Part shown: piece by piece, positions 42,418 to 56,684 of the stretch | Numbering within the stretch: the stretch's first letter is position 1 | Layout: each line of letters opens with the position of its first letter | NCBI RefSeq assembly: GCF_016306625.1 | Contig: NZ_JACOII010000028.1 | Coordinates: 93,525-157,524 of the forward strand | Origin: Xenorhabdus lircayensis | GTDB lineage: Bacteria; Pseudomonadota; Gammaproteobacteria; Enterobacterales; Enterobacteriaceae | Direction of reading: 5' to 3' | Length of the DNA: 64,000 nucleotides | Program-made: the position numbers and the translations under genes | Notes under the pieces: model-generated | The model's input: only the letters and a program-made list of their open reading frames with translations | Database searches by the model: none | Told to the model about the DNA's origin: nothing

Positions 42418-43136
42418 TCAAATCCAAATAGTTAACTTCATTTTTCAAGCTAGTGCTTAGAAAATGAAGATATAGTTATATTGCTGGAAATTCACGCTGA
42501 CAATGAATTTCCAGTGAATATTCCCATTTTGGTTCCTAAGTCTTAAATTCAATTGAATTTACCTTAAGTCATATAACCTTAATAAATTGAAGGTGTTATT
42601 TTGTGCGAATTATTTTTTTAACATTTATTTTACTCTATGTAGATAGCTTAAATAGCAGAAAAAAATCCTTCGTTGTATTTAACAATACATTACTATGAAA
42701 TGATTACTCTTTCTTCACAAATACTAAGTTAATGAATATGCCTTATAAACAATAATTGTTTGAGATTAAATTATTCATTAATGAATGATCAATAAAAAAC
42801 ATAATTTCATTCAAGTAAAACATGCCATGAAAGACAAAAATTATCAGTTAATTATCTTTTACAATCAATTATTTAATTGAAAATCATTCACATATCAGGT
42901 TATATAAAAATAAAAAATTGACATTTATCATTATATCTAAAGTCTTATCAGTTCCAAACAAGTCGAAATGTTAACATGTAAATAATTATGAGTATAAATA
43001 TAAATAGGCACGAGAATTTAAAATAAAAATAATGATATATCCTTAAGCTATCTTCTCATTCTATTTTATTTAATATTTAATCAACATTTTTATAAAGATT
43101 TATAACAAATTACTATTTCTATATAAATCTTGCAAT

Positions 43137-43152
43137 TGCGAGAGTGATCACG
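43137..43152. promoter_or_regulatory. Putative CRP site upstream of sdaC
   Basis: TGCGA-GAGTGA-TCACG matches the CRP consensus TGTGA-N6-TCACA at eight of ten positions. It lies 280 bases before the sdaC start, so the transcript would have a long leader. E. coli sdaC is under Crp and Lrp control, which makes it plausible. Confidence 0.45.
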
Positions 43153-43358
43153 GTACATTTCACTGAAAATAACTATATTCCCCCTATCAAAAGTCTGGAG
43201 TTAAGTTTTTTGATTTAGATATCAAAATACAGTACAGAAGAGTTGCAACTCCTTTGTTTTAAATGAACATATTTTGACCAAATTATTAATGTAGTAATAA
43301 AAATGTTTAGATAACCATCAAAGCAATATCTGACAACTTATTATTCATATAAAAATCC

Positions 43359-43386
43359 AACTCGCGCATTTATTAATGGGCGAGTT
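43359..43386 (+). promoter_or_regulatory. Hairpin in the sdaC leader
   Basis: AACTCGC (43359-43365) pairs with GCGAGTT (43380-43386) around a 14-base loop; TTTTTAAATTTT follows soon after. It sits about 47 bases upstream of the sdaC start and could act as a leader attenuator or be a terminator of an unannotated transcript. Confidence 0.4.
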
Positions 43387-43432
43387 TAGCAGTTTTTAAA
43401 TTTTACTTTACCGCGTTATTTCGGAGATATTT

Positions 43433-44737
43433 ATGGACACATCTCAATCAGGTTCAATCGCATCCTCTGCTTCCGACAAGAGCGATCACACTACCTGGCG
43501 TAAATCAGACACTGTATGGATGTTGGGATTATATGGCACAGCCATTGGTGCTGGTGTTCTGTTTCTTCCCATCAATGCCGGTATTGGTGGTTTAATTCCA
43601 CTCATTATCATGGCAATACTCGCTCTTCCCATGACATTTTTTGCTCACCGCGGAATGTGTCGCTTTGTTTTATCTGGCAAAAACAGCGGTGAAGATATCA
43701 CCGGCGTGGTAGAAGAACATTTTGGTAAAGTTGCAGGTTTTCTGATCACCATCCTCTACTTCTTTGCAATTTACCCTATCCTACTGGTTTACAGCGTTGC
43801 ACTGACCAACACGGTAGAGAGCTTTATCGTGCACCAGCTACAAATACATGCGCCACCACGTGCACTGCTGGCACTAGTATTGCTTCTCGGCGTGATGAGC
43901 ATTATCCGCTTCGGTGAGAAAACTATCGTTAAGGCCATGAGCGTACTGGTATTCCCGTTTGTCACCGTTTTGATGCTGTTGGCTGTATATTTGATTCCTC
44001 ACTGGAACACCGCTATTTTTGATACCCTGTCATTGGACAGCGCCATGTCTTCTACAAGTAATCATGGCCTGCTGTTCACTCTGTGGCTGGCAATTCCTGT
44101 CATGGTTTTCTCTTTCAACCACTCCCCAATCATCTCTGCATTTGCAGTGGCAAAACGTGAAGAGTACGGTGAACATGCAGAGAAAAAATGTTCACGCATC
44201 CTGGCCTATGCTCACATCATGATGGTGCTGACAGTAATGTTCTTTGTCTTCAGTTGCGTACTGAGCTTATCACCTGAAAATCTGGCAGAAGCAAAAGCGC
44301 AGAACATTACCATTCTATCCTATCTGGCTAACCACTTCCGTGTGCCAATGATTGAGTACATTGCTCCACTCATCGCTTTCATTGCAATTACCAAATCTTT
44401 CCTTGGTCACTATCTGGGTGCACGTGAAGGTTTCAACGGTATTGTGAACAAGGCACTGAGCACTCAAGGCAAAACTATTCAGCATAAAACGCTGAATCGT
44501 ATCACTAGCCTCTTTATGTTAGTGAGCGCTTGGATCGTAGCTACACTTAATCCAAGTATTCTGGATATCATCCAGTCACTGGGTGGGCCAATCATTGCCA
44601 TGATCCTGTTCATCATGCCAATGTACGCCATTCATAAAGTTCCAGTTATGCGCAAATATGCAGGAAAACCAAGTAATATCTTTGTTATTGTAACAGGCTC
44701 AATTGCCATTTCTGCGGCAATTTACTCAGTCATGTAA
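43433..44737 (+). CDS. sdaC: Serine/proton symporter SdaC
   Basis: Inner-membrane serine importer of the HAAAP family. The 434-residue protein has eleven membrane helices and is nearly collinear with E. coli SdaC: DTVWMLGLYGTAIGAGVLFLPINAG, FSFNHSPIISAFAVAKREEYG and FLGHYLGAREGFNG are characteristic. Serine taken up is usually deaminated by SdaB, whose gene follows sdaC in E. coli but is absent here. The start is the ATG after TTCGGAGA. It ends at a bidirectional terminator shared with dacC. Confidence 0.95.
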   Translation: MDTSQSGSIASSASDKSDHTTWRKSDTVWMLGLYGTAIGAGVLFLPINAGIGGLIPLIIMAILALPMTFFAHRGMCRFVLSGKNSGEDITGVVEEHFGKVAGFLITILYFFAIYPILLVYSVALTNTVESFIVHQLQIHAPPRALLALVLLLGVMSIIRFGEKTIVKAMSVLVFPFVTVLMLLAVYLIPHWNTAIFDTLSLDSAMSSTSNHGLLFTLWLAIPVMVFSFNHSPIISAFAVAKREEYGEHAEKKCSRILAYAHIMMVLTVMFFVFSCVLSLSPENLAEAKAQNITILSYLANHFRVPMIEYIAPLIAFIAITKSFLGHYLGAREGFNGIVNKALSTQGKTIQHKTLNRITSLFMLVSAWIVATLNPSILDIIQSLGGPIIAMILFIMPMYAIHKVPVMRKYAGKPSNIFVIVTGSIAISAAIYSVM

Positions 44738-44772
44738 CCAACGTTAAGTTAAGAAGTTGCTGCCTGTGGCAA

Positions 44773-44809
44773 AAAAGTGCCAGTCACCAAAAAGTTGACT
44801 GGCACTTTT
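44773..44809. terminator. Bidirectional terminator between sdaC and dacC
   Basis: A 14-bp perfect stem (AAAAGTGCCAGTCA with TGACTGGCACTTTT), loop of nine bases, with a matching A run and T run. It serves the two convergent genes. Confidence 0.9.
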
Positions 44810-44856
44810 CCATTTATATGTCGTTATATGGGCATCTTCCGCCTTCTAAACTCCCA

Positions 44857-46065
44857 CTAACCAAAAATCGAGCTAAACCAACCATTCACAGTTTTTACAA
44901 CGAGATCCCACATACGTCCAAAGAAACCACTCTCCTCTACAGCTTCTTTAACTACCAACGGGCGCTGGTCAATAACTTTATCATTCAGCATAAAATTCAC
45001 GGTGCCCACCACTTGGTTTTTCACCAGTGGCGCTTCAAGAGAAGTTTGATCCAATGTAAAACTGGCTTTTAAATTACCCGCCTGCCCACGAAGAACTATC
45101 ACCGAGGCGTCTTTTTCAACCCCCAAAGCCACTTCTGAACGAGTTCCGTACCATACTTTTTCTGTCACCAGCGTATCACTGGCCTTCAGTGGCATAGCTG
45201 ATTCATAAAAACGAAATCCCCATGACAAAAGCTTTTCGCTATCAGAAAAACGCACCCGATCACTAGGGGCACCCAATACCACCGAAATCAGGCGCATTGG
45301 CCCTTCCGTTGCCGATGAAACAAGGTTATAGCCGGCACCACTCGTGTGTCCGGTTTTTACACCATCCACATTCATGTTTTTATTCCACAATAAACGATTA
45401 CGGTTAGGCTGGCGGATATTGTTAAAAGTGAATTCTTTCTCTTTATTCAGAGCATATTCCTCCGGCACATCACGGATCATGGCCTGACTCAAAAGTGCCA
45501 TGTCATGGGCTGTACTATATTGCCCCGCCGCATCCAAACCATGCACTGTCTTGAAATGGGTGTTCGTTAACTCCAGTGTTTGAGAGTATTTATTCATCAA
45601 ATCAACGAAAGTGTCCTGACTGCCTGCCACATAATCCGCAAGAGCAATACTGGCGTCATTGCCGGATTGGATGACAATACCGCGGTTCAGATCAATAACC
45701 TTAACTCTGTCACCTGGTTTCAAAAACATCAGGGATGATCCTTTAAGCACCGGATTACCCGTTGCCCAAGCATCTTCGCCGATGGTTACCATATCTTCTA
45801 TGGAAATTTTCCCTGACTTGATCGCCTGTCCAACCACATAGCTGGTCATTATCTTTGTTAAGCTCGCTGGGTCTAGCCGCTCATCAGCATTATTTGAGGC
45901 CAGAATTTTCCCGCTAGCATAATCCATTAATACATAGGCTTTCGCATCAATTTCTGGTGCTGCGGGTTCATCCATTGCATATACATTGGCACTTGCCAGC
46001 CAAAAAACACTCAAACCAACAGCAAAAAATTTTATTACCGGTGTCTGTCGTCTTTTTTTCATCAT
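44857..46065 (-). CDS. dacC: D-alanyl-D-alanine carboxypeptidase DacC (PBP6)
   Basis: Low-molecular-weight penicillin-binding protein that trims the terminal D-Ala of peptidoglycan. The 402-residue protein has a signal peptide (to about residue 30), S-x-x-K in [10 protein letters not shown]-x-N in [10 protein letters not shown] and K-T-G in [13 protein letters not shown]-terminal beta domain and an amphipathic membrane anchor ([21 protein letters not shown]) follow. Length and gene context (next to gstB) fit DacC (400) better than DacA. Confidence 0.94.
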   Translation of the reverse strand: MMKKRRQTPVIKFFAVGLSVFWLASANVYAMDEPAAPEIDAKAYVLMDYASGKILASNNADERLDPASLTKIMTSYVVGQAIKSGKISIEDMVTIGEDAWATGNPVLKGSSLMFLKPGDRVKVIDLNRGIVIQSGNDASIALADYVAGSQDTFVDLMNKYSQTLELTNTHFKTVHGLDAAGQYSTAHDMALLSQAMIRDVPEEYALNKEKEFTFNNIRQPNRNRLLWNKNMNVDGVKTGHTSGAGYNLVSSATEGPMRLISVVLGAPSDRVRFSDSEKLLSWGFRFYESAMPLKASDTLVTEKVWYGTRSEVALGVEKDASVIVLRGQAGNLKASFTLDQTSLEAPLVKNQVVGTVNFMLNDKVIDQRPLVVKEAVEESGFFGRMWDLVVKTVNGWFSSIFG

Positions 46066-46247
46066 CGCTCACCCTTTTTCTTTACTACCCAACTTTGTAT
46101 CGACAAAGTAAACATAAAAACCCTATTAATATAGGATGCTATAAGAGAAGACTCCAACCCCAATAACGTAAAGTTTTTCCTGTTATTCATCTGATTTTAT
46201 TGTCATATTATCGATAACTTAGTGTGACCTGATATAAGGAGAAAATA

Positions 46248-46868
46248 ATGCTGACGGTCTGGGGTCGTAAAAACTCATCAAACGTAAAAAAAGTTCTTTG
46301 GTGCCTGGAAGAACTAAACGTGCCATATCAACAAGTTGATATCGGTGGAAAATTCGGCAAACTCAACGAGCCTGAATACCTGCGCATGAATCCCAATGCG
46401 GTTATTCCTTGTTTGCAGGAAGATGATTTTATCTTATGGGAATCAAACGCGATTGTGCGCTACATTGCAGCGAAATTTGGCAAAGATAGCCTTTATCCAG
46501 CCGATCTTCAAGAAAGAGCCAGCGTTGAAAAGTGGATGGATTGGGTAGGCTGCAATCTATTTCCTCCCATCAAAAAATTCATGATCAGTTTTATCCGAAC
46601 GCCAGAAAATCAACGTGATCCGAAAATCATCACCCAAACTTTAGCAGAAATTGAAAAGTTGCTAAAAATTGTCGATGAGGCACTCAGTAACCAACAATAT
46701 CTCTCCGGTAACAAATTAGGTATGGCCGATATCGCCCTAGCTCCACTGGCTTATCTGTGGTTAAACACAGAGATAGAGCGCCCATCTCTGCCAAATCTAG
46801 AACGCTGGTATCAATTGCTGACCGAAAGACCTGCTTTTAAAAAGATTGTTATGATCGAAATAAATTGA
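46248..46868 (+). CDS. gstB: Glutathione S-transferase GstB
   Basis: Cytosolic glutathione transferase with dehalogenase-type activity in E. coli. The 206 residues show the thioredoxin-fold domain (MLTVWGRKNSSNVKKVLWCLEELNVPY, with the Ser/Asn active-site region and the conserved NPNAVIPCLQEDDFILWESNAIVRYIA) and the helical C-terminal domain ending NLERWYQLLTERPAFKKIVMI. It follows dacC as in E. coli and is divergent from it. Confidence 0.92.
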   Translation: MLTVWGRKNSSNVKKVLWCLEELNVPYQQVDIGGKFGKLNEPEYLRMNPNAVIPCLQEDDFILWESNAIVRYIAAKFGKDSLYPADLQERASVEKWMDWVGCNLFPPIKKFMISFIRTPENQRDPKIITQTLAEIEKLLKIVDEALSNQQYLSGNKLGMADIALAPLAYLWLNTEIERPSLPNLERWYQLLTERPAFKKIVMIEIN

Positions 46869-46871
46869 TTA

Positions 46872-47705
46872 TTAGCTCATTGGCATTCTGTCGGGATCTG
46901 GGAACTGATACTCAAATCCTAGTTCCCGACAAATACGGCTACCATCGACCACTTTACTTTCAATTTCCTTATTTTCTGACTGTAAAAATACTGGCGGAAT
47001 CAAATCAAGTTGACGGCTAACCAACGGATAAAATTCTGATCTTTTCGGGTGTATTGGCGCACACAGATTATAGATATGTCCGCCTTCCAGCTGCTGGATA
47101 AGGAGTTTAATAGCAGAAATGACATCATCCTGATGAACCAGATTGACTGCATTTTCTCCTCCGCCAATTGCCTTTCGCCCAGCGAGAAAACGCCCCGCAT
47201 GACGCCCATGTCCTACCAAGCCAGCCAGACGTAATATATCGATCGATGTATTGGGTAGCTGATGCAGCCAATTTTCCAACTCGGCTAATGCCTTTGCTGA
47301 TTGTGTTTCAGGATATAATGGCTCATCTTCATTGAGATAACCAACAGACGAGCCATAAACTGAAGTTGAGCTGGTGAAAATAATTCGTGGAACCGAATAC
47401 GAAAGCGCAGTATCAACAATCTGTTGTACCGCTTTAACATATCCTTCCCCACCACCAGCAACACCACTAACGGGCAGAGCCAAAACCAGTACATCAACGA
47501 GCATCAGTTGCTCAAGATCATCCGTATTGCAAATAACCTCAGAGCCTAAATACAGGCGGTAACAATCCACACCACACATACATGCGGCCTCAACGCCATC
47601 CGGTGTTGTTTTACTGCCAACTACCCGCATACCACTACTTTGTAGTGCTTGCGCCAAGGGCATTCCTAACCAGCCCAATCCGATAATGGAAATTTTTCTC
47701 ACCAT
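46872..47705 (-). CDS. yeeZ: YeeZ family SDR/NAD-dependent epimerase-like protein
   Basis: Predicted NAD(P)-dependent oxidoreductase of unknown substrate. The 277-residue protein has the Rossmann motif IIGLGWLGMPLAQAL, TSSTSVYGSS with a nearby Tyr, and GLVGHGRHAGRFLAG. The start is the ATG at 47705 (MVRKISIIGLGWLGMPL), which matches E. coli MKKVAIVGLGWLGMPL and has GGGGAG upstream; the ATG at 47726 has no ribosome site. In E. coli it likewise stands divergent to the his operon, so this neighbourhood is conserved. It ends 4 bases from the convergent gstB. Confidence 0.93.
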   Translation of the reverse strand: MVRKISIIGLGWLGMPLAQALQSSGMRVVGSKTTPDGVEAACMCGVDCYRLYLGSEVICNTDDLEQLMLVDVLVLALPVSGVAGGGEGYVKAVQQIVDTALSYSVPRIIFTSSTSVYGSSVGYLNEDEPLYPETQSAKALAELENWLHQLPNTSIDILRLAGLVGHGRHAGRFLAGRKAIGGGENAVNLVHQDDVISAIKLLIQQLEGGHIYNLCAPIHPKRSEFYPLVSRQLDLIPPVFLQSENKEIESKVVDGSRICRELGFEYQFPDPDRMPMS

Positions 47706-48029
47706 GGCTCTCCCCAAGACCGACATAATTTTGATTATTAGGCTAATATGTGACCATAACTAACATTACCTGTATATTTCCCTAATGACAACCACACACT
47801 TTTACTATTAAAAACAATAAATTAATACAATATAAATATCTTTTTAAAAAAAAAGTTTGCTTTCCATACATAAAATCGTATAGGTTAAACAACAAGCAAC
47901 CAATCCTTAAGTAGTCGCGAATATATAACGTTAAGTAAAGTCGTCATTAAGCACAATATATCCATACCCTTTATAAAAATAGCACTGAACGTCGCATCAA
48001 ACTCAGATAAATTAGAGAGCTTGCATATT
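47706..48029. other. Divergent yeeZ/his regulatory region
   Basis: About 325 AT-rich bases that must carry the his operon promoter (rightward) and yeeZ promoter (leftward). I could not fix -35/-10 boxes with confidence. Confidence 0.5.
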
Positions 48030-48077
48030 ATGAACCGTATTCAATTTAACCATCACCACCACCATCATCCTGACTAG
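48030..48077 (+). CDS. hisL: his operon leader peptide HisL
   Basis: A 15-residue peptide, MNRIQFNHHHHHHPD, with six consecutive His codons (E. coli has seven). When charged tRNA-His is scarce, the ribosome stalls on these codons, which prevents the downstream terminator from forming. An AGAG sequence lies about 15 bases upstream; the ribosome site is not strong. It is too short for ordinary gene finders. Confidence 0.95.
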   Translation: MNRIQFNHHHHHHPD

Positions 48078-48140
48078 TCTTTCAGGCTGCTGTGTGCTGG
48101 AAGACATTTAGCCCGTCTTCCGGTGGAATGAATACGATAA

Positions 48141-48169
48141 AAACCCTCGGAAGATTTTTCCGAGGGTTT
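48141..48169 (+). terminator. his attenuator terminator
   Basis: A stem of AAACCCTCGGAA with TTCCGAGGGTTT, loop GATTT, followed by six more T residues. It lies 63 bases after hisL. Between hisL and this hairpin, TCTTCCGG/GGAAGAC-type segments offer the competing antiterminator and pause hairpins. Confidence 0.92.
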
Positions 48170-48231
48170 TTTTATTTCTGATTTATACGATTTAAACACT
48201 GACTGAATATTGATATAGGGTAAAACACAAC

Positions 48232-49131
48232 ATGCTAGATAAAACTCGCTTACGGATAGCCATTCAGAAATCAGGCCGCCTTAGTGATGATTCCAGAACA
48301 TTGCTGGCCCGCTGCGGTATCAAAATCAATTTGCAGCAACAACGCTTAATTGCATTTGCAGAAAATATGCCCATCGACATCCTGCGTGTCCGCGATGATG
48401 ATATTCCTGGTCTTGTTATGGATGGTGTTGTCGATTTAGGGATTATCGGTGAAAACGTCCTTGAAGAAGAATTATTGACACGTCGGGCACAAGGAGAAGA
48501 TCCTCGTTATTCGACATTGCGCCGTCTCGATTTTGGCGAATGCCGCCTTTCCCTCGCAACACCCTTTGATTGCGATTATACGGGGGCGGAATACCTGCAA
48601 GATTCCCGTATCGCCACATCGTACCCGCATTTATTGAAACGTTATTTAGATCAAAAAGGCATCCGTTTCAAATCCTGCCTTCTCAATGGTTCAGTCGAAG
48701 TTGCTCCCCGTGCAGGGCTGGCTGATGCCATCTGTGATTTAGTCTCAACTGGCGCCACACTGGAAGCTAATGGTTTACGGGAAGTTGAAGTCATTTATCG
48801 CTCAAAAGCCTGTCTAATCCAACGTGATGGAGAGATGCCACAAACAAAACAACAGCTAATCGACAAACTGATGATCCGCATCCAAGGTGTTATTCAGGCA
48901 AGAGAATCCAAGTACATCATGCTACATGCCCCCAGTGACAAACTGGAAGAGATCATTTCCCTTCTGCCGGGGGCTGAACGACCCACTATTTTGCCACTGG
49001 CTGGCGCGCAAAATCGCGTAGCTATGCACATGGTCAGTAGTGAAACGTTGTTCTGGGAAACAATGGAAAAACTCAAAACCCTAGGTGCCAGCTCGATTCT
49101 GGTTCTGCCAATTGAAAAAATGATGGAGTAA
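48232..49131 (+). CDS. hisG: ATP phosphoribosyltransferase HisG
   Basis: First enzyme of histidine synthesis: joins ATP and PRPP, and is feedback-inhibited by histidine. The 299 residues match E. coli HisG (299), with [15 protein letters not shown], the PRPP-binding [14 protein letters not shown] and the C-terminal ACT-like regulatory domain ([24 protein letters not shown]). It is of the long, self-sufficient type and needs no HisZ. It is first in hisGDCBHAFI, behind the attenuator. Confidence 0.98.
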   Translation: MLDKTRLRIAIQKSGRLSDDSRTLLARCGIKINLQQQRLIAFAENMPIDILRVRDDDIPGLVMDGVVDLGIIGENVLEEELLTRRAQGEDPRYSTLRRLDFGECRLSLATPFDCDYTGAEYLQDSRIATSYPHLLKRYLDQKGIRFKSCLLNGSVEVAPRAGLADAICDLVSTGATLEANGLREVEVIYRSKACLIQRDGEMPQTKQQLIDKLMIRIQGVIQARESKYIMLHAPSDKLEEIISLLPGAERPTILPLAGAQNRVAMHMVSSETLFWETMEKLKTLGASSILVLPIEKMME

Positions 49132-49136
49132 CCTTG

Positions 49137-50462
49137 ATGAACACTAATTTTAAAACCATCATTCGCTGGCAAGAATGTACACCAGAGCAACAAAAAATTT
49201 TGCTGACACGCCCTTCTGTCGCCGCATCCGACGATATTTCATACACAGTTAAACAAATTCTGGAAACGGTCAAAGCGCGTGGCGATCAAGCATTGCAGGA
49301 ATTCAGCCAACGCTTCGACAAAACAACGGTTGAAACTATCCAAGTTTCTGCAAATGAAGTAGATGCAGCGATCGGCCGCCTGACACCAGAGATTAAGCAA
49401 GCCATACAGCAAGCCATGAACAATATCCGCAAATTCCACGAGGCACAAAAACCAGCAGATATTGAAGTTGAAACACTACCGGGCGTTCTTTGCCAGCAAG
49501 TAACGCGCCCAATAGATTCCGTTGGACTCTATATTCCCGGCGGTTCAGCTCCCCTGCCTTCGACGGTATTAATGCTGGGCATACCCGCCAGTATTGCGGG
49601 ATGCCGTAAAGCCACATTATGTTCTCCGCCACCCATTGCCGATGAAATCCTCTATGCTGCACAGCTCTGCGGAATCAGCGAAATATTCCAAATTGGTGGA
49701 GCACAAGCCATTGCTGCAATGGCATTCGGAACAGAATCTGTTCCCAAAGTGGACAAAATTTTCGGCCCCGGCAACGCATGGGTTACTGAAGCCAAACGAC
49801 AGGTGAGCCAGCTTATTGACGGTGCCGCGATCGATATGCCCGCAGGCCCATCGGAGGTATTGGTCATCGCTGATCGCGGAGCTAATCCCGTATTTACGGC
49901 TGCGGATCTACTTTCTCAGGCGGAACACGGCCCCGATTCCCAAGTTGTACTGGTGACACCCGATGAAACTTTTGCCGAACAAGTCATCCGTGAAATTGAA
50001 ATCCAGCTCGCGGTATTACCACGCCAACAGATCGCAATCCAAGCCTTGCAATCTAGCCGGATCATTATTACTGAAGATCTCGTTCAATGCGTGGCAATCA
50101 GCAACCAATACGGCCCAGAACATTTGATCATTCAAACCCGCCAGCCTGAACAATTAGTGGAACAAATTACCAGCGCCGGCTCTATTTTCCTCGGTGACTG
50201 GTCGCCGGAATCCGCAGGAGATTATGCTTCTGGCACTAATCACGTTTTACCGACCTATGGCTATACTTCAACCTATTCCAGCCTCGGTCTGGCAGATTTC
50301 CTGAAAAGAATGACCGTTCAGCGGCTCACGCCACAAGGATTAAGAAACCTCGCTCCAACTATCGAAACACTGGCACAGGCAGAACAGCTAATTGCGCACA
50401 AAAATGCCGTTACATTACGCATGGCCGCCCTGAATAACGCAGATTTGGAATCACAAAACTAA
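49137..50462 (+). CDS. hisD: Histidinol dehydrogenase HisD
   Basis: Zinc enzyme catalysing the last two oxidations, histidinol to histidine with two NAD+. The product has 441 residues. Motifs: [58 protein letters not shown] segment, [14 protein letters not shown] and the Zn-binding Gln/His in [13 protein letters not shown] begin at the ATG at 49137 with GGAG upstream; an in-frame TTG at 49134 is not needed. It starts six bases after hisG. Confidence 0.97.
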   Translation: MNTNFKTIIRWQECTPEQQKILLTRPSVAASDDISYTVKQILETVKARGDQALQEFSQRFDKTTVETIQVSANEVDAAIGRLTPEIKQAIQQAMNNIRKFHEAQKPADIEVETLPGVLCQQVTRPIDSVGLYIPGGSAPLPSTVLMLGIPASIAGCRKATLCSPPPIADEILYAAQLCGISEIFQIGGAQAIAAMAFGTESVPKVDKIFGPGNAWVTEAKRQVSQLIDGAAIDMPAGPSEVLVIADRGANPVFTAADLLSQAEHGPDSQVVLVTPDETFAEQVIREIEIQLAVLPRQQIAIQALQSSRIIITEDLVQCVAISNQYGPEHLIIQTRQPEQLVEQITSAGSIFLGDWSPESAGDYASGTNHVLPTYGYTSTYSSLGLADFLKRMTVQRLTPQGLRNLAPTIETLAQAEQLIAHKNAVTLRMAALNNADLESQN

Positions 50463-52642
<2,180 letters not shown>

Positions 52643-52666
52643 GGAAATGTTATAAAGGAAGCGATG

Positions 52667-54750
<2,084 letters not shown>

Positions 54751-54757
<7 letters not shown>

Positions 54758-55386
54758 CAGCACGGCAATTAACAACTCAAGAAATCGAGAAACTGGATTG
54801 GAAAAAAGTGGATAACCTGATGCCCGTCATCGTCCAACATGCTATCTCCGGCACAGTGTTGATGATGGGCTACATGAATCAGGAGGCGCTGAATGTAACG
54901 TTCAATTCTGGCAAAGTGACCTTTTTTTCCCGTACCAAACAGCGGTTATGGACAAAAGGCGAAAGCTCCGGTCACTTTCTGAATCTGGTGGATATCTATC
55001 CCGATTGTGACAACGATACCCTGCTCGCCCTCGTGAATCCTATTGGCCCAACCTGCCATAAAGGCACCGAGAGCTGTTTTGGTTCCGCACAAACTGATTG
55101 GGGTTTTCTTTATCAATTGGAACAACTGCTGGCAAGCCGAAAAAATGCCTCACCGGACAGTTCCTATACCGCCCGCTTATACGCCAGTGGAACAAAACGC
55201 ATTGCCCAGAAAGTGGGTGAAGAAGGTGTGGAAACGGCGTTGGCTGCCACAGTAAATGATAGAGAAGAGTTGACCAATGAAGCCGCAGATTTGCTTTATC
55301 ACCTGCTGGTTTTGCTGCAAGATCAGGATTTAGACTTCAGCGCTATCATCCAACAATTACGTGAACGGCACTCAACCAAAGAATAG
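54751..55386 (+). CDS. hisI: Bifunctional phosphoribosyl-AMP cyclohydrolase/phosphoribosyl-ATP diphosphatase HisI
   Basis: Catalyses steps two and three in a fused chain. The N-terminal cyclohydrolase (about 1-115) has [13 protein letters not shown], the metal-binding DCDNDT and HKGTESCFG. The C-terminal diphosphatase (about 120-211) has [13 protein letters not shown] and [14 protein letters not shown]. The 211 residues are close to E. coli HisIE (203). It closes the operon. No strong terminator is seen downstream. Confidence 0.97.
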
Positions 55387-55551
55387 TTTTAGACGCAAGC
55401 ATTGGAGCTTTAAGACATTGAAATTTTGTACTACGAGAAGTCAGTGTAGAGAACATATTCTTACACATTTGTAGCTCAAGAAACCAAAGCTATATGGTTA
55501 TATACACTACGTATGCAGCCAGTATTTTTCTGTACTCAGAAGGCAAACGAT

Positions 55552-55689
55552 ATGGCACAACTCATTCAATCATCCGGTATTTATAAAGACGTAGATCTGT
55601 CGTTCACATCAAATGGTGAAACTATAAGTGTCCGACGAGGTAAACAACCTAATCTGACAGTCAAAAAAATAATGACTGACTGTCGCTAA
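55552..55689 (+). CDS. Tiny hypothetical ORF downstream of hisI
   Basis: A 45-codon reading frame beginning MAQLIQSSGIYKDVDLSF, with AGAAGG 9-10 bases upstream of the ATG. The product is basic toward its C-terminus and has no membrane segment. I do not recognise it. It may be a real small protein, or a truncated copy of something larger, since the his operon end and the adjacent effector-like gene mark a foreign insertion. Confidence 0.35.
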   Translation: MAQLIQSSGIYKDVDLSFTSNGETISVRRGKQPNLTVKKIMTDCR

Positions 55690-55703
55690 CTCGAAAAGGA
55701 CAA

Positions 55704-55735
55704 AACAGAGTTAGAATTAATCGTCTAACTCTGTT
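55704..55735 (-). terminator. Hairpin at the 3' end of the YopJ-like gene
   Basis: A 12-bp perfect stem (AACAGAGTTAGA with TCTAACTCTGTT) with an 8-base loop, followed on the minus strand by TTG and a T-rich stretch. It also lies 15 bases after the tiny ORF on the plus strand, so it may be shared. Confidence 0.65.
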
Positions 55736-55769
55736 GGTTGAAATCTCATTAAAAAATAGCTTTTTGATA

Positions 55770-56684
55770 TCATAAATCATATTTTTTAATATAAAGAAGT
55801 AATTTCTCTAGCTCACGTTTTCTCTTCAGAAAAATTGAATTACAGTACTCTCGCTCCTCTATCTCCATTACATTTTTAATACACCTTCCTTTTACTCTAA
55901 AGCGATTATGTCGCATCAATAAAGTCTCATTCATTTTATTAACAAAACATTTTTTCTTATCTAAATCACCCAAAATTTTTTTATCAAGTTCTACCGAAAG
56001 ATACTCATCTATTCTTTTTGTTGATTGGCAGTGCTTCATAAATAAAGGAAGTAAATATCTATCTACCCACTCAGGTTTGATAACTGATTTAAACTCATCA
56101 TGAACTTCAAACTCATTTTTGAGATTTTTCTGGTGTAGACATAACATTCTTTCCTGCTCTTTGAACATTTTCTTTGCTAAGATAAAGCTATATATAATAC
56201 ATTCACTAAAACTGTATTGTTGATTACTGGAAATAATGTGCAATGATATAGGAACAGTTACTGCCTTAAAATCAAGTTCTTCACAAAACCTTGCTATTTC
56301 CCGAGCGCCTACATCATTGATAGAATTTGCTGATTCAATTCCTAGAATAGAAATCCCCATATCCTTAATGTATCGACAATCAAAAGCAATAGCATGATCA
56401 GAGTTTTTATCTTTAAAAACAATTAACCTTATAGATGGATTATTAACATTAACTTCAGTTCTTATATGATCAGGTAATAAATTAATATCATAAATAATAG
56501 ATAAATTTAACCCTGGTTTTTCATTGTTCTCCATAGAGACCAAATGAGGAAGAAAATAGTTTTTATCATAGTCAATAGCATAATTAGGCATCATTTGTAT
56601 ATTTGCATTCAATGCTGATTCAACTCCTGATATATATTCAGAAAGATAACTCTCCATCCAACCTTTACGTATTTCTTTTGGCAT
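55770..56684 (-). CDS. YopJ-family effector-like acetyltransferase
   Basis: A 304-residue protein related to Yersinia YopJ, a type III effector that acetylates Ser, Thr and Lys of host kinases such as MKKs and IKK. YopJ enzymes need inositol hexakisphosphate as host cofactor. The triad is complete: H97 in NSDHAIAF, E117 in ILGIESA, C162 in SFSECIIYSFILAKKM; the spacings of 20 and 45 residues match YopJ (19 and 44). Downstream, LPLFMKHCQSTKRIDEYL and FVNKMNET also align with YopJ. I use the ATG at 56684, with GGAG eight bases upstream; the TTG at 56738 has no such site. The gene is very AT-rich, isolated between core genes, and there are no chaperone or type III genes nearby. Confidence 0.85.
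   Translation of the reverse strand: MPKEIRKGWMESYLSEYISGVESALNANIQMMPNYAIDYDKNYFLPHLVSMENNEKPGLNLSIIYDINLLPDHIRTEVNVNNPSIRLIVFKDKNSDHAIAFDCRYIKDMGISILGIESANSINDVGAREIARFCEELDFKAVTVPISLHIISSNQQYSFSECIIYSFILAKKMFKEQERMLCLHQKNLKNEFEVHDEFKSVIKPEWVDRYLLPLFMKHCQSTKRIDEYLSVELDKKILGDLDKKKCFVNKMNETLLMRHNRFRVKGRCIKNVMEIEEREYCNSIFLKRKRELEKLLLYIKKYDL

Larger units (their letters stand above)
42418..43432. other. About 1 kb AT-rich intergenic region before sdaC
   Basis: The longest gene-free stretch of the window. The first 700 bases show nothing but AT-rich sequence and short oligo-A/T tracts. The final 300 bases carry a CRP-like site at 43137-43152 and a hairpin at 43359-43386 close to sdaC. In E. coli deoR and other genes stand in this interval; they are absent here. 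Confidence 0.6.

Noticed and set aside
55440..55551. LexA-like box upstream of the tiny ORF
   Set aside because: CTG-N10-CAG is not present; the apparent palindrome does not align.
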